This document shows, one piece after another, positions 9,281 to 17,449 of a DNA stretch of 64,000 nt. Position numbers and translations under genes: made by a program. Source of the stretch: Coriobacteriia bacterium (GTDB lineage: Bacteria; Actinomycetota; Coriobacteriia; Coriobacteriales; Eggerthellaceae); assembly GCA_030537355.1 (NCBI GenBank), contig JAUNNF010000002.1, positions 1 to 64,000 on the forward strand, read 5' to 3'. Under the pieces are notes generated by a model. The model ran no database searches. It saw nothing but the letters and a program-made list of their open reading frames with translations, and was not told the origin of the DNA. Within the stretch, counting starts at the first letter, position 1. Each line of letters starts with the position of its first letter.

Positions 9281-11089
9281 TTATAATTGATGGGCTTTCT
9301 TGCGCTCAGTAGCGCTTAATAATTTTTTGCGCATGCGAATATGTTTTGGTGTCACTTCAACTAGTTCAGTATCATCAATATACTCAAGAGCATCTTCCAA
9401 AGTATATTTAACAGGAGGAGTAAGCTGAATTGCCTTGTCAGAGCCGCTTGCACGTTGATTGCCAAGATTCTTAGTTTTGGCAACATTCACAACAATGTCA
9501 TTCTCTTTAGCAGACTCGCCTACAATCATACCTTCATAGCATTCATCTCCTGGCCCAACAAAAAGTCTACCTCTCTCTTGCAGTGTGTCAAGTGCATAAG
9601 CAACAGCTGCATCAGTACTCATAGAAACTAAAACACCATTTTTCCTGGTGACAAAGTCAAAATTTACAGGACCATATTCAGAAAAATGATGGAAAAGTGT
9701 TGCCTCGCCATGTGTCGCATTTAATAATTTAGTATTCAAACCAAGAGTTCCGCGAGTAGGAATTCTAAACACTAAGTGTGTAGAATCACCTTTTGTGGTC
9801 ATCTCGGTCATTTCGCCACCACAATTACCAAAAACCTCAATAACTTTGCCACTATAATCTTGGATTACGTCCACAACAGCTTCTTCAATTGGCTCCATGC
9901 CATCATGAGTAAGTACACGAGGTCTACCCACCTGAAACTCATAACCCTCACGTCTCAGGGTTTCCATCAAAACACTTAAATGCAAAATACCACGGCCAGC
10001 AACTTCAATTCCATCATCAAGTTCTGTGATATTCATGCTGATGTTTGCTTCTTTTTCACGAAGAAGGCGTTCTCGAAGTTGTCTGCCACCAACAATTTCA
10101 CCATCCCGACCAACAAGTGGACTAGTACTAGCAGCAAAAACAACACTCATCGTTGGCTCTTCTACTTCAATTGGTTTGAATGTTTGAGCAGCTATTTGTG
10201 CACCGCTTTCAACATCTCCCATTACACAATCGCCAATGTCTGCATCATCAACACCAACAATAGCTATTATGTCACCTGCATCAACTGATGTAACTTCTGT
10301 TTTATCAAGATTATCAAACACAAAAAGTTGTTTAATTGTTGTTTCATAATTTTTGCCAGCATCATTGACTACAAGAACTTTGTCGTTTTTATGGAATGTT
10401 CCTGAAGTTAACCTACCAACTCCAATACGTCCAACAAAACTCGAGTGGTCCACTGTAGATATTTGCATGGCGCTGCAACCTACATCTTGCAATTCTGGTC
10501 CAGGTACTTCGTCCAATATCATATCAAGTAGCGGATAAACATCATTATTTGTATCACTTAAATCGCGCCTTGCATACCCTAAGCTTGCACTCGCATAAAC
10601 AACAGGAAAATCAAGTTGTTCATCTGAGGCTTCTAGCTCACACATTAAATCGAATACTTCATCAACAACCGCATCTGGGCGTGCACCATCTCTATCAATT
10701 TTGTTAACAACAAGGATAATTTTCATATTTTGTGCAAGAGCATGTTTAAGTACAAAACGAGTTTGTGGCATTGGCCCCTCAAACGCATCAACAATAAGAA
10801 GAGCTGCATCAGCCATATTTAACACACGCTCAACCTCACCACCAAAATCAGCGTGGCCTGGAGTATCAATAATATTAATTTTTATACCTTTATAGTTTAC
10901 TGCAACATTTTTTGAAAGAATAGTAATGCCGCGTTCGCGTTCTTGATCATTACTGTCAAGCACACGCTCATCAACCTGTTGATTTTGCCTGAATACATTA
11001 GTCGCCTGAAGCAAACAATCTACAAGGGTAGTTTTTCCATGATCAACATGGGCAATTATTGCAACATTTCTTATATCAGATCTTCGCAT
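9281..11089 (-). CDS. typA: GTP-binding protein TypA/BipA
   Basis: This is a 602-residue translational GTPase of the EF-G/LepA superfamily that associates with ribosomes under stress and in ribosome assembly. The G domain is complete: P-loop AHVDHGKT at residues 13-20, the switch-I RERGIT motif, DTPGH at 75-79 and NKID at 129-132. Length and the basic C-terminal end match the family. The ATG at 11089 follows the stop codon of the upstream phosphatase gene with no spacing (TAA-ATG), so the two are very likely translationally coupled. That pairing with a partner-switching module is unusual and is discussed as a finding. Confidence 0.97.
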   Translation of the reverse strand: MRRSDIRNVAIIAHVDHGKTTLVDCLLQATNVFRQNQQVDERVLDSNDQERERGITILSKNVAVNYKGIKINIIDTPGHADFGGEVERVLNMADAALLIVDAFEGPMPQTRFVLKHALAQNMKIILVVNKIDRDGARPDAVVDEVFDLMCELEASDEQLDFPVVYASASLGYARRDLSDTNNDVYPLLDMILDEVPGPELQDVGCSAMQISTVDHSSFVGRIGVGRLTSGTFHKNDKVLVVNDAGKNYETTIKQLFVFDNLDKTEVTSVDAGDIIAIVGVDDADIGDCVMGDVESGAQIAAQTFKPIEVEEPTMSVVFAASTSPLVGRDGEIVGGRQLRERLLREKEANISMNITELDDGIEVAGRGILHLSVLMETLRREGYEFQVGRPRVLTHDGMEPIEEAVVDVIQDYSGKVIEVFGNCGGEMTEMTTKGDSTHLVFRIPTRGTLGLNTKLLNATHGEATLFHHFSEYGPVNFDFVTRKNGVLVSMSTDAAVAYALDTLQERGRLFVGPGDECYEGMIVGESAKENDIVVNVAKTKNLGNQRASGSDKAIQLTPPVKYTLEDALEYIDDTELVEVTPKHIRMRKKLLSATERKKAHQL

Positions 11090-13603
11090 TTAATTAATTT
11101 TTTTCTTAATCGTCAAAATATTATGCTTATCTTTATATTCGTAATTTACTTCGTCCATCATTTTACGAACCATAAAAATACCCAAACCGCCAATATCACA
11201 TTCCTCAGCACTTAGTGTTGTGTCAGGTTCTTCAATATCAAGTGGATTAAATTTTTTGGCTTCATCTATAAATGTAATTACGATTCTATTAAGCTCATCA
11301 ACTTTAATTTCAATTTCAACATCTTTAGTTTCATCATCATAACCATGTTTAACAATATTACTGAATATCTCATCAATTGCCACGTTGATATTTTCAATTG
11401 TCTCAAAATTGCAATTATAATCTTTCAAGTAATCATCAACAAAATTTGTTATCTCTGTTAAAGATTTTGTCTTGGCTTTTACTTCAATTTTCATATGTTT
11501 ATTTTTGCTCTTTTCACCTTTATATATAAGAGCCAATGTTGTCATATCATCAAATTGTTCAGCACCATCAACAAATTCTTCGACATTAGATATTAAATGT
11601 TCGCTAATTTCTTTTAAGTCGTTTCCTTTAAATCCACTTAGGCATCTAATAAGCCTTTTTTCTCCATACAACTCTTTCTCGTTATTGTTTGCCTCGGTAA
11701 TTCCATCTGTATACAACAATAATTTCTCTCCAGGATGCAATTGCATTTCCATATTTCTATATTTAGTATTTTCCATACCGCCCAACACAAGTGAAATAGG
11801 ACCTGTAACAAAATCTAGATTACCATCCACGTCAATCTTAAAAGGTAGGTTATGTCCAGCGTTAGAAACTTGTACTTTCCCGGTATCTGTATCTAATATA
11901 CCAAGCCATGCTGTAACAAACATTCCTGCTTCATTGTGTTCATATAAATAATTATTAACAGCATGTAGAATCTTTGCTGAGTCTCTAAATTTATCAGCAA
12001 AAATCCTAAAAGCCATTTTTGATCTCATCATAAACATTGCTGCAGGAATACCTTTACCTGATACATCAGCAATAAGGAAAGCTAACTTATTGTGTCGAAC
12101 AAAGTAATAATCATAAAAATCACCACCAACATCCTTTGCTGATTTATAAGTTGCGTATAAGTCAAACTCATTTCTGTCAGGAAAAGCTGGAAAAACATTT
12201 GGAAGTGCAGATAATTGAATTTGTTGAGCTAGCTCAAATTCCTCGTTATATCTATTTGCTTCTAGTTTAATATACTCTTTTAATGTATCAACTGTAGAGT
12301 TAATACTGTTAGACAGCATGCTAAATTCTTCAAATTTATAAACGTTAACTTTTTCATCCAAATCACCTGCAGTAATTTTTTCTAAAGACTTATTTATGTA
12401 ATACAGATTATTTCCAACAAGTCTTTTAAGTAAAACAAATACGCAAATCAACAAACAACCAAAAATAGTAATCTGTGTAAAGGCTAAAATCATCGTTGAA
12501 AAATATGAAATAAACATCTCATTCTTAACTAGCCTATACTGTACAATTTTAAAATCACCTTTAACGGTATACATAACCATCATATCTACACCATTAACGT
12601 TACATTCAATCAATTTGTTAGGCTCATTATTCTCAACTATACCTGGCATATCTGAATATTCAATATCTTTCGTAAGTATCCTATTATTACTTTTCGAATC
12701 TATTAACATAATTGAATATTCACCCTCATCTGACCAATAATATGAAACTTTCTGGGCAGCTTCAGAAAAATTAACATGTTCCCTTAAACTTTCTTCGTCA
12801 ACCATATTAACAAATATTTCTAGATCTCTTTGCGATTCATATTCTGTACTTTTACGAGTAACGCTATCTAATAAGACTGAAGTTGAAATCAAAGTTAGCG
12901 CAAAAGCAACAATAATAATGAACAATAACCAAAACTGAAAAGAGTAAAACAAGTCTTTAGAAAAAATCAAATCTTTATCTACAACTAGTTTTTTAATAGA
13001 TAGACCTTTGTACTTGGCATCCAGTATTGCAGTAAGAAATATTGAAAAAATAACTGCTAATGAGTTAGAAATAAGTAACAAACCAAAACATCTAATCATT
13101 ATAACAGTGGCTTGTTCAATATCTTCTATATGTGTTAGAGGCACCAATGACATATGAAGTACTTCGATAAGTAAGATAATAATCAAACCATGAATAACCA
13201 TAGGACGATGTTTTCTAAAAATGGTAACCTTAACCAGGCCAGCTAAAACACCTGCAAATAATGTGGCTATCGAACATGCTACTTGGGTATAAACTCCAAC
13301 TCCAAAAATAGGCGCAGCAACAAAAAACCTATCAACAGCACCAATAATACCAGCCAACACACCAGCCCATGGGCCAAAAATAAGTCCTGCAGTAACAGGA
13401 GCAGCATCTCTTGCATTAATTGCAGCACCTGCTATATCAAAACTACCTAGTTCAGTTGCAAAAACAGCACTTAAACCAAAACATATACCAACTATTGTTT
13501 GTTTAATTGCAGGATGTAGTTTTCCGAACTTAGTTCGATTTTCAAAATAAAACAATACAACTGCTAGAGCAATTGTAATTAAAGATGCAAATACTAACGG
13601 CAT
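11090..13603 (-). CDS. Membrane SpoIIE-type phosphatase fused to a C-terminal RsbW-like kinase domain
   Basis: This 837-residue protein has about six N-terminal membrane segments with a LytS-like GLIFGPWAGVLAGI stretch. A membrane-flanked extracytoplasmic region follows at about 240-380 and then a HAMP-like linker. The PP2C/SpoIIE phosphatase domain at about 460-690 contains DVGGDFYDY, ADVSGKG and the late D-D-M-T-T motif. The C-terminal 130 residues form a HATPase domain with an N-box (DEIFSNIVKHG) and a G-box (GGLGIFMVRK), as in RsbW/SpoIIAB anti-sigma kinases. It probably senses a signal and both phosphorylates and dephosphorylates a STAS antagonist, here the product of the adjoining gene at 13604. 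The start ATG abuts the TAA of that gene. Confidence 0.9.
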   Translation of the reverse strand: MPLVFASLITIALAVVLFYFENRTKFGKLHPAIKQTIVGICFGLSAVFATELGSFDIAGAAINARDAAPVTAGLIFGPWAGVLAGIIGAVDRFFVAAPIFGVGVYTQVACSIATLFAGVLAGLVKVTIFRKHRPMVIHGLIIILLIEVLHMSLVPLTHIEDIEQATVIMIRCFGLLLISNSLAVIFSIFLTAILDAKYKGLSIKKLVVDKDLIFSKDLFYSFQFWLLFIIIVAFALTLISTSVLLDSVTRKSTEYESQRDLEIFVNMVDEESLREHVNFSEAAQKVSYYWSDEGEYSIMLIDSKSNNRILTKDIEYSDMPGIVENNEPNKLIECNVNGVDMMVMYTVKGDFKIVQYRLVKNEMFISYFSTMILAFTQITIFGCLLICVFVLLKRLVGNNLYYINKSLEKITAGDLDEKVNVYKFEEFSMLSNSINSTVDTLKEYIKLEANRYNEEFELAQQIQLSALPNVFPAFPDRNEFDLYATYKSAKDVGGDFYDYYFVRHNKLAFLIADVSGKGIPAAMFMMRSKMAFRIFADKFRDSAKILHAVNNYLYEHNEAGMFVTAWLGILDTDTGKVQVSNAGHNLPFKIDVDGNLDFVTGPISLVLGGMENTKYRNMEMQLHPGEKLLLYTDGITEANNNEKELYGEKRLIRCLSGFKGNDLKEISEHLISNVEEFVDGAEQFDDMTTLALIYKGEKSKNKHMKIEVKAKTKSLTEITNFVDDYLKDYNCNFETIENINVAIDEIFSNIVKHGYDDETKDVEIEIKVDELNRIVITFIDEAKKFNPLDIEEPDTTLSAEECDIGGLGIFMVRKMMDEVNYEYKDKHNILTIKKKIN

Positions 13604-13903
13604 TTATTTAATTGTTAAGATATCCTTGAAGCCTGTCATTTCAAAAACTTCCATGACAAACTCATTAACATTATGAATTTCAAAAACACCATCAGATGCA
13701 TTCATTTTCTTTTGAAGCAATAACAATAAACGAAGACCTGCTGATGAAATATATTCAAGATTTGTAAAATCTAAAACTAGGTTTTTAACGCTCTCTAACT
13801 CGCCTAAGATTCCTTCTTCTAATTGTGGAGCTGTTGTTGTATCAACACGTCCTACAACTTCGACACTAAGTTTTTCTCCGTCTTTATTAAATTTATATTC
13901 CAT
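13604..13903 (-). CDS. STAS-domain anti-sigma factor antagonist (RsbV/SpoIIAA-like)
   Basis: This 99-residue single STAS domain has the signature D-F-T-N-L-E-Y-I-S-S-A-G, with Ser53/Ser54 at the usual phosphorylation site. In known partner-switching systems the unphosphorylated form binds the anti-sigma kinase and frees the sigma factor. It is the first gene of a three-gene run (STAS, phosphatase/kinase, typA) with zero-length junctions. A good ribosome binding site (AGAAAGG) precedes the ATG, and a TATAAT lies just upstream at 13933-13938. No sigma factor gene is visible in the window. Confidence 0.93.
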   Translation of the reverse strand: MEYKFNKDGEKLSVEVVGRVDTTTAPQLEEGILGELESVKNLVLDFTNLEYISSAGLRLLLLLQKKMNASDGVFEIHNVNEFVMEVFEMTGFKDILTIK

Positions 13904-13932
13904 CTTAAACGCCTTTCTCTTGTATGATGAGG

Positions 13933-13938
13933 ATTATA
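13933..13938 (-). promoter_or_regulatory. Candidate -10 element for the STAS-phosphatase-typA operon
   Basis: A perfect TATAAT on the minus strand lies in the 50 bp between dnaB and the STAS gene, about 30 bp from its ATG. No convincing -35 hexamer is seen at the usual distance. Confidence 0.5.
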
Positions 13939-13953
13939 ACACAAAAAATAATC

Positions 13954-15351
13954 TTATTCTGACGAAAAACCTCCACCTAATCTATTTTCGTCATAATGAT
14001 CAAAAAACTTTGTATAGTCTGCATCAAAACGTAGTTTAATTTGTCGAGTAGGTCCATTTCTGTGTTTTGCAACATCAACAACAGCAGTTCCCCATTCTGG
14101 CCTTGATTCATCTTCTGCTTCTTCTTTATTCATGCTTCTATCAATAAACATAACGATATCAGCATCTTGCTCAATAGAACCTGATTCACGCAAATCAGAT
14201 AATTGAGGTTTACCTTTTTTACCACGTGCTCCTCGCATTTCAACCTGACGAGAAAGCTGCGACAAAGCAACAATTGGAATATTCATTTCTTTTGCAAGAA
14301 TCTTTAGTCCTCGAGAAATTTCCGCAACCTCAACAGCACGATTACCATCCCGTCTTGAAACAGGAGGCTGCATTAATTGCAAATAATCTACAATAATCAT
14401 TCCGTTTTTTACGTCTCTTAATTCTCTTCTTGCCTTTGCACGCAAATCAAAAATCGACAATCCTGGAGTATCATCAACAAACAAATTCAAATTGCTAAGA
14501 CTTGCAGATGCTTGAACAATCTTATTCCATTCTGTACCTGCAATTTTACCTGAACGAACCTTTGACAAATTCAACTGTGCTTCTGTACATAAAATACGTT
14601 GTATAAGCTGATTGGAGCCCATCTCTAAAGACATAAAAGCTACAGTAGTATCTTGTTTTGCAGCATTAACTGCCATGTTTAGAGCAAATGACGTTTTACC
14701 GACACCAGGACGAGCAGCAAGGATAATTAAATCTCCACCTCGAAGTCCATTGAACAACTCGTCGATATCTCTAAAACCAGTAGGGACACCAGCCATTTGA
14801 CCTTTTTTTGAAGCCAACTCTTGAAGCTCTTCAAAACTGGCTGTCAAAAGTTTATCAACTTTTGTAAAATCTGAAGATAAACGCTTTTCTGTAACATTAA
14901 ACAATGTTTGTTCGGCCTCGCCAATTACCTCACTTAAATCATCTGGAGCATCGTAAGCCAGTGCTTGAATTTTTGTAGACGCATAAACAAGATCACGAAG
15001 AACTGAAGTCCGTTTTACAATACTTGCATGTGTACGCCAATTGGTTAACGCAAGCTCATTTGAGGCTAAATCCAAAAGATAGCCTTTGCCTCCAATGGCT
15101 TCTAACTGACCTTTACCATTAATGTTTTCCATCAGTGAGAGTTGATCAACAGGAATATGACGTTGATAAAGGTCCAAAATGCCAGCATAAATAATTTGAT
15201 GAGCTGGCCTGTAAAAATTCTCAGGGGTAAGCATTGGAGCAATTTCTTCTACAGCTACCTCGTTTAACATACAAGCAGCAAGCACAGATTGCTCAGCTTC
15301 TATGTTTTGAGGAAGCATACGTCCTTCATTGTTTTGTTGATCGCCGTCCAT
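13954..15351 (-). CDS. dnaB: Replicative DNA helicase DnaB
   Basis: This 465-residue hexameric fork helicase unwinds DNA with ATP and binds primase through its N-terminal domain (about 15-115). The RecA-like C-terminal domain has Walker A ARPGVGKT at 213-220, Walker B MIIVDYLQLM and the LSQLSRQVE/LRESGSIEQDAD motifs. Length is normal and no intein is present. It follows rplI in the conserved rpsF-ssb-rpsR-rplI-dnaB order but has its own promoter and an upstream terminator. DnaA-box-like sites lie just upstream. Confidence 0.98.
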   Translation of the reverse strand: MDGDQQNNEGRMLPQNIEAEQSVLAACMLNEVAVEEIAPMLTPENFYRPAHQIIYAGILDLYQRHIPVDQLSLMENINGKGQLEAIGGKGYLLDLASNELALTNWRTHASIVKRTSVLRDLVYASTKIQALAYDAPDDLSEVIGEAEQTLFNVTEKRLSSDFTKVDKLLTASFEELQELASKKGQMAGVPTGFRDIDELFNGLRGGDLIILAARPGVGKTSFALNMAVNAAKQDTTVAFMSLEMGSNQLIQRILCTEAQLNLSKVRSGKIAGTEWNKIVQASASLSNLNLFVDDTPGLSIFDLRAKARRELRDVKNGMIIVDYLQLMQPPVSRRDGNRAVEVAEISRGLKILAKEMNIPIVALSQLSRQVEMRGARGKKGKPQLSDLRESGSIEQDADIVMFIDRSMNKEEAEDESRPEWGTAVVDVAKHRNGPTRQIKLRFDADYTKFFDHYDENRLGGGFSSE

Positions 15352-15361
15352 AATGTATGCT

Positions 15362-15389
15362 ATCTTATCACTATAAAAGTGCTTGTCAA
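15362..15389 (-). promoter_or_regulatory. dnaB promoter
   Basis: On the minus strand a perfect TTGACA (15384-15389) is separated by 16 bp from TAAGAT (15362-15367), ending 10 bp before the dnaB ATG. The leader must be very short. Confidence 0.75.
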
Positions 15390-15409
15390 GCCTTATTTTT
15401 GATTAATTT

Positions 15410-15479
15410 TTATCCACAAGTTATGAACATTTTTTTGCTATTTTTATCAGCAAAAATATTAGTTTTCCACATTTCCACA
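15410..15479. promoter_or_regulatory. Cluster of three DnaA-box-like sites
   Basis: A perfect consensus box TTATCCACA is at 15410-15418. Two near matches, TTTTCCACA (15463-15471) and ATTTCCACA (15471-15479), lie in the same orientation, separated by a very AT-rich stretch. They sit directly upstream of the dnaB promoter. They may allow DnaA control of dnaB or mark a secondary DnaA-binding locus. Confidence 0.55.
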
Positions 15480-15485
15480 AAATAA

Positions 15486-15513
15486 AAAAGGCACCCGTTT
15501 GAGTGCCTTTTCT
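15486..15513 (-). terminator. Rho-independent terminator of the rpsF-ssb-rpsR-rplI operon
   Basis: On the minus strand the stem AAAAGGCAC/GTGCCTTTT with an 8-nt loop is followed by a T-rich run, 26 bp after the rplI stop codon. Confidence 0.9.
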
Positions 15514-15539
15514 TTGTTAAATATGATTATTGTACGTGT

Positions 15540-16040
15540 TTATTTTTTCCTATTGTCTTTCTTATTCTTTAGTTCTTCTAAGAATTTCTCTGGATCTTCA
15601 CTACCAACAATAATTTTTAAGCCAGCTTTGATGTCTCTGTAAATTACAACTTCAGCATCATGCACACCAACAGTTTTAATTGCTTTACGCAAATCAATTC
15701 TGCGTTTATCAACCTCAACATCAGCCTCACGTTTAATACCATCAGCAATCATTTGTGTTGTAACAGCACCAAACAATTGTCCTTCTTCACCAATTTGAAC
15801 ATCAACTTTAAATTTTAAGCCGTCAATCTTCTCTTTAAGTTCATTAGCTTCAGCAATTCTAACTTCTTCACGCTTTGCAATGTTAGCTTTACGTTGCTCC
15901 AACTGTCGAAGATTTCCTTTTGTAGCTTTTACAGCAGAACCATTCCTAAATAAGAAATTGTTTGCAAAACCATCTTTTACATCAATAACATCACCTTCGC
16001 CGCCACGGCCTTTGACTTCTTTTAATAATATAACTTTCAT
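15540..16040 (-). CDS. rplI: 50S ribosomal protein L9
   Basis: L9 is a 23S rRNA-binding protein at the base of the L1 stalk. The 166-residue sequence begins with the family signature (KVILLKEVKGRGGEGDV), followed by G-F-A-N-N-F-L, the long charged connecting helix, and a C-terminal domain with the V-G-V-H-D-A-E-V-x-I motif. About 15 extra Lys/Glu/Asn-rich residues follow the usual end. AGGAGG lies 7 bp before the ATG. It is the last gene of the rpsF operon, 10 bp after rpsR. Confidence 0.97.
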   Translation of the reverse strand: MKVILLKEVKGRGGEGDVIDVKDGFANNFLFRNGSAVKATKGNLRQLEQRKANIAKREEVRIAEANELKEKIDGLKFKVDVQIGEEGQLFGAVTTQMIADGIKREADVEVDKRRIDLRKAIKTVGVHDAEVVIYRDIKAGLKIIVGSEDPEKFLEELKNKKDNRKK

Positions 16041-16050
16041 CTTATACCTC

Positions 16051-16314
16051 CTAATGACGACGTCTGTCTCCGCGTTTGCTTACAACATTTACTGCATAAG
16101 GCAAAAGTGCCATAGTTCTTGCACGCTTAACAGCATTTGCGATATCACGTTGATGTTGTGCACAAATTCCAGTCACACGACGAGGTTTAATTTTGCCTCT
16201 ATCTGTAACATATTTGCGAAGAAGCTTTGTATCTTTATAATCAATATATTTAACATTTTCTTTACAAAAAGGGCATGCTTTTTGTACTGGTTGCTTCTCA
16301 AATTTTTTCATCAT
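16051..16314 (-). CDS. rpsR: 30S ribosomal protein S18
   Basis: This 87-residue protein binds S6 on the 30S platform. It has the typical Cys-containing N-terminus ([15 protein letters not shown]), the D-x-x-L-L-R-K-Y-V-T core and the R-R-V-T-G-I-C motif with a basic tail. The CPFC pair plus the later C-A-Q-H place it in the zinc-binding (C+) type of S18. A strong GGAGG precedes two consecutive ATG codons. The second ATG may be the main start. Confidence 0.97.
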   Translation of the reverse strand: MMKKFEKQPVQKACPFCKENVKYIDYKDTKLLRKYVTDRGKIKPRRVTGICAQHQRDIANAVKRARTMALLPYAVNVVSKRGDRRRH

Positions 16315-16320
16315 TCCTCC

Positions 16321-16749
16321 TTAAAATGGAATATCTTGTCCATAAGCTTGAGATTCCTCAAAATTTTGAGTTGTTGGTTCAGCTTCCGAAGCCTGTTCAA
16401 CTTGAGGTTGAGGAGCAGCATTTCTTGCTTGCATAAAATCAATGCTGTCAACAATAATCTCTACCTTACTTCTTTTTTGTCCATCTTTTTCCCATTGGCT
16501 CCATCTTAATTTTCCATCAATGGCAACCTTCATACCTTTGTTTAAAATTTTTGCGAGACCATCTGCACGAGCCCCAAACAAAGTGCAGTCTAAAAAGTTA
16601 GGATAATCTTCCCATTCACCTGATTGACTGTTTTTTCTTCTATCATTTACTGCAATACCAAATGTCAAAACTGACATACCACCTGTTGTTTGTCTTAGTT
16701 CTGGGTCGCGAGTTAAATTCCCGCTGATCATTACTCTATTAATGCTCAT
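16321..16749 (-). CDS. ssb: Single-stranded DNA-binding protein
   Basis: This 142-residue protein has one OB fold (about 1-105, starting INRVMISGNLTRDPE), a Gln/Pro/Ala-rich linker and the conserved tip DIPF that docks replication and repair partners. It lies between rpsF and rpsR as in most bacteria, with AAGGAGG before the ATG. A separate SSB paralogue elsewhere cannot be excluded, but position marks this as the replicative one. Confidence 0.97.
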   Translation of the reverse strand: MSINRVMISGNLTRDPELRQTTGGMSVLTFGIAVNDRRKNSQSGEWEDYPNFLDCTLFGARADGLAKILNKGMKVAIDGKLRWSQWEKDGQKRSKVEIIVDSIDFMQARNAAPQPQVEQASEAEPTTQNFEESQAYGQDIPF

Positions 16750-16759
16750 TTTTCCTCCT

Positions 16760-17053
16760 TTAGTCTCTATCTTTGCGAGCTACAATCATGTGTCTTTGTA
16801 CCTCAACAGTAAGGCGTAAAACACGGTTAAGCTCAGCAATTCCTGCTGGATCACAATGGAAATCAATCAAAGTGTAATCTCCATCATTTGCACCATCAAT
16901 TTCATAGGCTAAATTCATTTTCCCAAGATCCTCGACATTATCAATTTTACCTTTGATTTCTTTTAGTGTGGATTCGATTCTGTCATATGCAAGCTTTTTT
17001 GGCTTGTCATCTGCACTTGGTGCAACAAAATATAAGAGTTCATATGCCTTCAT
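16760..17053 (-). CDS. rpsF: 30S ribosomal protein S6
   Basis: This 97-residue protein begins KAYELLYFVAPSAD and has the typical L-G-K-M-N-L-A-Y-E-I and Y-T-L-I-D-F-H segments. S6 pairs with S18, which is encoded two genes downstream in the same operon. A strong GAGGAGGTG site lies 6 bp before the ATG. The 5' leader contains hairpins and is a plausible target for S6:S18 feedback. Confidence 0.97.
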   Translation of the reverse strand: MKAYELLYFVAPSADDKPKKLAYDRIESTLKEIKGKIDNVEDLGKMNLAYEIDGANDGDYTLIDFHCDPAGIAELNRVLRLTVEVQRHMIVARKDRD

Positions 17054-17067
17054 CTTTTCACCTCCTC

Positions 17068-17121
17068 TGGTCTAATGGCTTCGGGATTTTCAATAGGCTA
17101 TCTACCCGAAGCAGGATAGCC
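17068..17121 (-). promoter_or_regulatory. rpsF leader hairpins, possible S6:S18 autoregulatory element
   Basis: On the minus strand GGCTATC/GATAGCC (17115-17121 with 17096-17102) encloses CTTCGGG, which can instead pair with CCCGAAG nearer the start codon. Two competing hairpins between promoter and rpsF fit an r-protein leader. The S6:S18 motif is known upstream of rpsF in many bacteria, but I cannot confirm its conserved core here. Confidence 0.4.
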
Positions 17122-17126
17122 ACGCT

Positions 17127-17155
17127 ATAATAACAAAAACAAAGCTGCATTTCAA
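17127..17155 (-). promoter_or_regulatory. rpsF operon promoter
   Basis: On the minus strand TTGAAA (17150-17155) is followed after exactly 17 bp by TATTAT (17127-17132), about 75 bp from the rpsF start. Confidence 0.75.
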
Positions 17156-17159
17156 GTAA

Positions 17160-17279
17160 AATTTCATTTTTGTTATCAATCCCCGCTAACTGGGAGAAGC
17201 AACTAAAAGGCCAGCTAGCAACTCAAACTTAGGCAGGAAGCTAAGCTCAATTATTATACTAAATTAAAAAGTGTTACAA
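17160..17279 (-). ncRNA. Unassigned structured transcript or long leader upstream of rpsF
   Basis: A second promoter-like pair, TTGTAA (17274-17279) and TATAAT (17253-17258) with 15 bp between them, faces rpsF. Downstream are CTTAG-8-CTAAG and a 9-bp stem GCTAGCTGG/CCAGTTAGC with one G-U pair, closed by a 17-nt loop. No T-run follows the second stem, so it is not a simple terminator. It may be a small RNA or an extended 5' leader. I do not recognise the family. Confidence 0.35.
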
Positions 17280-17323
17280 AACTATACATACGAATGATGA
17301 TTTTTATCTCACGAAAATTGAAA

Positions 17324-17398
17324 TGGTGGTCGATGCAGGATTCGAACCTGCGACCTTGTGCTTGTAAGGCACCTGCGCTCCCGCTGCGCCAATCGACC
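17324..17398 (-). tRNA. tRNA-Val(TAC)
   Basis: The minus strand folds as a cloverleaf with acceptor GGTCGAT/ATCGACC, anticodon loop CTTACAA (TAC), T-arm GGTTCGAATCC and an encoded CCA end. Confidence 0.97.
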
Positions 17399-17449
17399 AC
17401 ATGGTGAGTTAGTATTTTAATAGAAATTTTGAGATTTTACTCGACAATT

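Noticed and set aside
9980-10288. Plus-strand frame of 102 codons inside typA
   Set aside because: typA is a complete conserved gene on the other strand. The frame is a shadow.
11472-11951. Plus-strand frame of 159 codons
   Set aside because: It overlaps the conserved SpoIIE domain on the minus strand and has no family features.
15880-16509. Plus-strand frame of 209 codons over rplI, rpsR and ssb
   Set aside because: Three conserved genes occupy the minus strand here. The frame is Ser/Phe/Cys-rich noise.
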